DNA of 26,150 nt, taken from positions 1 through 26,150 of the forward strand of contig CAZGCA010000089.1 in the NCBI GenBank assembly GCA_964524145.1. The letters are read 5' to 3'. The position numbers and the translations under genes were made by a program. Within the stretch, counting starts at the first letter, position 1. Each line of letters begins with the position of its first letter. The notes under the pieces were generated by a model. The model ran no database searches. It was not told where the DNA came from and saw only the letters and a program-made list of their open reading frames with translations. This DNA comes from CAZGCA01 sp964524145 (lineage in GTDB: Bacteria > Hydrogenedentota > CAZGCA01). Shown one piece after another: positions 23,353 to 26,150 of this stretch.

Positions 23353-24324
23353 TCAACTCTCCCTCCAGGCTGCGAGCTGGAATGTCCCGTATCGGGACTT
23401 CTTCTCAAAGGTGGCGTACACCCGAGCCACAACGTTGCCATCGTTCTGCGTTGCCGTACCGATAACAGTGAACGCCATCGAGTCGACTGAGCCGTAACGG
23501 CTCAGTATGGACTGTTGAGACAACTCAACGTCCCCGACTTTGTTCACGTGTTTCATCTCCTTGAACGGTCTGTCATCCTTGGTTCCGAGCTCGCCATCGC
23601 CCCCCGATCGGTACTCGACAATGTCGTCCGCGAGCGACCTTCTCAGGTCGGGGAACGCCGCCAACACAACCTCGGACGCAGTGTTGATATTGACCCTGTC
23701 ACCGCCGTAGACCGTGAGAATATCCTTGAGCCCGACCGTCTCGCGCATACCGCCTTCGCGCCCTTCCCAAGCCGTCTCCGATATCTCGCTGAGCGACCGC
23801 AGCTCAGCCAGCGACTCGAACGGTTCGTCGTCCTCCGTTCCGAGCACGCCGTCGAAACCGTTGCGCCGCCTCAGGATCGCGCGCGCCGCAGGCAAGCTGA
23901 GCCCGTCGACGGATTTGAGCATCTCCTCGGTCACGCGATTGACGTTTATCTTGCCCGACTCGTCGATGATGTCATAGTCAAATGTCTCGTTCTCGAGGTC
24001 AACGCCGTCCTCTTCGCCGAACATGCCTTCGTCGGAAAACGGTTTGTGGATACTCCATTCTTCATTGTACGCATCGTATCCCGCGGTCTTCCTATTGAGG
24101 TCATCGGCCTGAATGGCAATCATACCTCGATAGACGGCCGCTCTTGCCAGATAGTGCGCTCTCAGATGGGCAACCTGGTATCCGGTCGCCTTGAGATCGA
24201 GCCGTGTACGGTGTGCGAAACCGACGCTTATGAGCGAGAGGGTTACGAGAATCCACAGCGTCAATATGAGAGCAGAGCCGCTCTCGTCACGCGGAGGCGA
24301 CACGTGTCGGTTCCGGTGGTTCAT
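23353..24324 (-). CDS. gspK: GspK-type minor pseudopilin
   Basis: The tip minor pseudopilin, processed by GspO. The N-terminus DESGSALILTLWILVTLSLISVGF (13-36) has the GspK form of the class III leader, without Glu at +5, which is typical. The body carries two helix-hairpin-helix-like units: KINVNRVTEEMLKSVDGLSLPAARAIL (125-151) and RVNINTASEVVLAAFPDLRRSLADDIV (210-236). Each is followed by a similar loop, GFDGVLGTEDDEPF and GGDGELGTKDDRPF, so an internal duplication is visible. The ATG overlaps the gspJ stop as ATGA and the stop is one base before gspL, so expression is coupled. 323 residues, normal for the family. Confidence 0.9.
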   Translation of the reverse strand: MNHRNRHVSPPRDESGSALILTLWILVTLSLISVGFAHRTRLDLKATGYQVAHLRAHYLARAAVYRGMIAIQADDLNRKTAGYDAYNEEWSIHKPFSDEGMFGEEDGVDLENETFDYDIIDESGKINVNRVTEEMLKSVDGLSLPAARAILRRRNGFDGVLGTEDDEPFESLAELRSLSEISETAWEGREGGMRETVGLKDILTVYGGDRVNINTASEVVLAAFPDLRRSLADDIVEYRSGGDGELGTKDDRPFKEMKHVNKVGDVELSQQSILSRYGSVDSMAFTVIGTATQNDGNVVARVYATFEKKSRYGTFQLAAWRES

Positions 24325-25016
24325 GCGAACAGATCCTCTTCAACTTCTGGCCCGGGCCCGGCCGAAAAAGGGATGGCTACCGTGGTCGTGAACTCGATCT
24401 CGTCACCTTTCATGCCCGCTTCGTCGCGAACACGCATCGTTATCCTGACCAGCTTCGGGAGCCCTTGTCCCTTCTCGCACGCATTGAACCATTTCTCATC
24501 CCACAAATACTCGAACTTGAGCGAGGTAACCCCCTCGGCCACAATGACCTCAGACGGTTTCTCGGTCTTCACGCGTTCGTCGCGACCTCTCTCGACCTCC
24601 TTGATGGAAGGTATCTTGCCACGCACGCCCGCCTCCTCGCGGTCGAGTGTGTAGACGTTGCGGGTGCGGGTCCCGCCGAGCGAGTAGCTCACCTTCAACA
24701 ACACCGTCTCATCGTCCCGATCGGGGTCGAGCGACGGCGCGATGGTGAAGAACTCGATCTCGTCGCGGTTGCGCACACTGGTTCCGTGGCTTTCGCCGAT
24801 GAAGTAGTGTCCCGCGATGGGTGCACAGGACCGCAACTCCTTCGCCATCAGTCCCAGCGCCATTCGGGCGTCCTGATACGCGCGCATGTTGGCCTCGCCG
24901 TCCCGCCACGCGTCCACTGTGCTCTTGAAGCTGGCGTAGACCGCTGTCATCACGACAGAGAAGATCGTCAGCGCGACAAGCAGCTCGATCAACGTGAACC
25001 CGCGTTTCTTCGTCAT
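24321..25016 (-). CDS. gspJ: GspJ-type minor pseudopilin
   Basis: The open frame runs upstream to 25148, but the start MTKKRGFTLIELLVALTIFS at 25016 is clearly correct: a short basic leader, cleavage after Gly6, Phe7 as the first mature residue, Glu11 at +5, and a hydrophobic helix. The globular part is large (RMALGLMAKELRSCAPIAGHY onward, then strands RTRNVYTLDREE and SLKFEYLWDEKWFNAC), as in GspJ, and the length is 231 residues. An AGGTGA lies just upstream and gspI ends 5 bases before it. The gene is coupled to gspK by an ATGA overlap. Confidence 0.88.
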   Translation of the reverse strand: MTKKRGFTLIELLVALTIFSVVMTAVYASFKSTVDAWRDGEANMRAYQDARMALGLMAKELRSCAPIAGHYFIGESHGTSVRNRDEIEFFTIAPSLDPDRDDETVLLKVSYSLGGTRTRNVYTLDREEAGVRGKIPSIKEVERGRDERVKTEKPSEVIVAEGVTSLKFEYLWDEKWFNACEKGQGLPKLVRITMRVRDEAGMKGDEIEFTTTVAIPFSAGPGPEVEEDLFA

Positions 25017-25021
25017 TATGG

Positions 25022-25582
25022 TCACCTGCGCCGTCTCCGTCTCTGCTTTTGCTTCTGCGGCCCCGCCGCCGGCGTCTTTTCTCTTGGCTCGCGCGGCGGT
25101 ACAAGAGTTGCCGTTGTAAACTCCTCGTACGTGCCGCGTCTGGTCCATCCTACGGTGACGGTCGCCTTATAGATCACCGGCATCTTGGCGTTCGGAGGCA
25201 TGCCGGGTTCGGCCCCAGGAACATCGAGATCGAGCTCGATGTCGAAGTCGTCGTCCGGGCCGGCCGTGGAGAGTAATGTCATACCGGTCGGGGTTAACGA
25301 CCGCTTCCATGTGAACTGCGAATAGGGTTCGCGGAACGTGCCTGAGACGGGTAGCTCGGCAGGGTTCATGGCGCCTTCGAGCTCGCTCATTGCCTGCTGG
25401 GCGAGAAACATCGCCATGCTGTAGCTTTCGATTTCTCCACGCGTCTGAAGACAGACCGAGACGGCGCGCATCACGGCAATGATACCGGCTGAGAAGACCA
25501 CGAGCGATACCATCACCTCGAAGAGCACGAGCCCGCGCACACGCCGGTGCCTAGCTCTTCTCGCCGCCGTATCGAGCCTCAT
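25022..25582 (-). CDS. gspI: GspI-type minor pseudopilin with polyarginine tail
   Basis: A prepilin-like protein: basic leader MRLDTAARRARHRRVR, cleavage after Gly17, mature LVLFEVMVSLVVFSAG with Glu22 at +5. It has Leu where Phe is most usual at +1. The body is short (about 130 residues), fitting GspI. The C-terminus ends QKQKQRRRRRR, six consecutive arginines, which is odd for a pseudopilin and might be exposed in the periplasm. The ATG overlaps the gspH stop as ATGA. Between gspH and gspJ is the usual GspI position, which supports the assignment more than the sequence alone. Confidence 0.82.
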   Translation of the reverse strand: MRLDTAARRARHRRVRGLVLFEVMVSLVVFSAGIIAVMRAVSVCLQTRGEIESYSMAMFLAQQAMSELEGAMNPAELPVSGTFREPYSQFTWKRSLTPTGMTLLSTAGPDDDFDIELDLDVPGAEPGMPPNAKMPVIYKATVTVGWTRRGTYEEFTTATLVPPREPREKTPAAGPQKQKQRRRRRR

Positions 25583-26127
25583 CGTCTCTCTTTCACCTCG
25601 ATCTGGCCTATCCGCTCGTCCGTGCTCAGTGAGAAGCTCTTGTAACCCGGTCCCTCGAGGACTATGTCGGCCTTCGCGATACGGCCCGTCGGGTAGAAGC
25701 TGACGTACCTGAACCTGCCGCCTCGGGCAAGCTTCGCGGTCACCCTTTTGAGGACAACCGATGCCGGAAGCGCTTTGACGCGTCCCTGCTCTGCGAGGAT
25801 CTCGACGAATTCGTCCGGGTCCTCGAGGGGATCGGCCTGGCGCGTCAGCCAGTATTCCCCGGTGTTCTTGTCGAAATTCACGCGATATTGAATCTGCTGT
25901 AACATCGCGCGCTGCTGCGCGTATTTCATCGTTGCAGCGACATTCCTGACGGCGTCGCGCATCTCGAGGTCGGTGAACGACCCACGGAAATACGGCACCA
26001 GCGTGCCAAACATTATCCCCAGGATCGTGACGACGACGATCATCTCGACAAGCGTGAAACCAATCATTGAGTGATTGAATGATTGAGTGATTGAGTGATT
26101 GAATCTCTGTTCCCTACAACCTTGCAA
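25579..26127 (-). CDS. gspH: GspH-type pseudopilin with repeat-encoded leader
   Basis: The class III motif is GFTLVEMIVVVTILGIMFG with cleavage after Gly23, Phe24 at +1, Glu28 at +5. The leader preceding it, MQGCREQR then FNHSITQSFNHSMIG, is unusually long and is written largely by an 8-base tandem repeat. The TTG at 26127 is taken as the start because AGGAGG lies eight bases upstream (26136-26141). The ATG at 26067 would give only MIG as leader, without a basic residue and without a ribosome site. The body has the GspH/FimT features (LEMRDAVRNVAATMKYAQQRAM, then GRFRYVSFYPTGRI). It starts the visible part of the run; gspG may lie beyond the right edge. GspH versus GspG: the non-G tail favours H. 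Confidence 0.8.
   Translation of the reverse strand: MQGCREQRFNHSITQSFNHSMIGFTLVEMIVVVTILGIMFGTLVPYFRGSFTDLEMRDAVRNVAATMKYAQQRAMLQQIQYRVNFDKNTGEYWLTRQADPLEDPDEFVEILAEQGRVKALPASVVLKRVTAKLARGGRFRYVSFYPTGRIAKADIVLEGPGYKSFSLSTDERIGQIEVKERR
26066..26105. repeat. Octamer minisatellite (ATTGARTG)5
   Basis: Five head-to-tail 8-base units on the plus strand: ATTGAGTG, ATTGAATG, ATTGAGTG, ATTGAGTG, ATTGAATC. They lie inside the predicted GspH leader and, on the minus strand, encode FNHSITQSFNHS. Since 8 is not a multiple of 3, gain or loss of one unit would shift the reading frame between the start codon and the pseudopilin body. Confidence 0.9.
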
Positions 26128-26150
26128 TCTCTCAGCCTCCTGAAAGCGTG

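Noticed and set aside
21759..23465. A 568-codon open frame on the plus strand
   Set aside because: Antisense to gspL and the start of gspM; those have clear domain motifs and coupled starts, while this frame shows none.
26066..26105. A CRISPR array or an origin iteron cluster
   Set aside because: The units are 8 bases, directly adjacent and without spacers; five units inside a coding leader fit a minisatellite better.

Overview
The window is high-GC bacterial DNA from a Gram-negative organism: it has a secretin, ExbB/ExbD and lipoprotein- or Tat-type export signals. An export-associated fucosidase, an FGly sulfatase, a DUF4838 protein and a GspL/M/C/D/K pseudopilin set point towards the PVC superphylum (Planctomycetes, Lentisphaerae, Kiritimatiellae) or a neighbouring uncultured phylum. 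That placement is inference from gene content; no 16S or ribosomal marker is present.

Left part, plus strand (1-7023): the 3' end of guaA, then a GH29 alpha-L-fucosidase and a type I sulfatase, a pair suited to desulfating and trimming sulfated fucose-containing glycans. After a gene-free gap come a glycine-rich RRM RNA-binding protein, a methylmalonyl-CoA epimerase-like VOC protein, a compact DUF4838 protein with a twin-arginine-type leader, and an exported beta-propeller protein.

Middle (7024-9400): an accessory island. A 312-residue abortive-infection-type protein carries a HEPN-like R-x5-H motif and ends in DDDIPF, exactly the C-terminal tip of bacterial single-stranded DNA-binding protein (SSB). 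Directly behind it lie two nested insertion-sequence remnants: the 3' end of an IS256-family transposase fused to a truncated, internally deleted IS3-family element that keeps its A6G frameshift site.

Right part, minus strand (26127 down to 9423): one long, tightly packed gene run. In transcription order: gspH, gspI, gspJ, gspK, gspL, a gspM-like gene fused to a carbohydrate-binding-like domain, a gspC-like gene, gspD, exbB, exbD, an exported TPR protein, a VWA protein with a TonB-type N-terminal helix, a UbiA-family prenyltransferase, a DUF362 protein and an exported protein of unknown function. Several junctions are ATGA overlaps. The set suggests a type II secretion (or type IV pilus-like) machine built together with a proton-motive-force-driven ExbB/ExbD module. 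gspE, gspF and gspG are not in the window and may lie beyond its right edge.

The strongest leads are the SSB-tail mimic on the HEPN protein, the octamer minisatellite inside the GspH leader (possible phase variation), the TonB-like VWA protein beside exbBD, and the GspM-CBM fusion.
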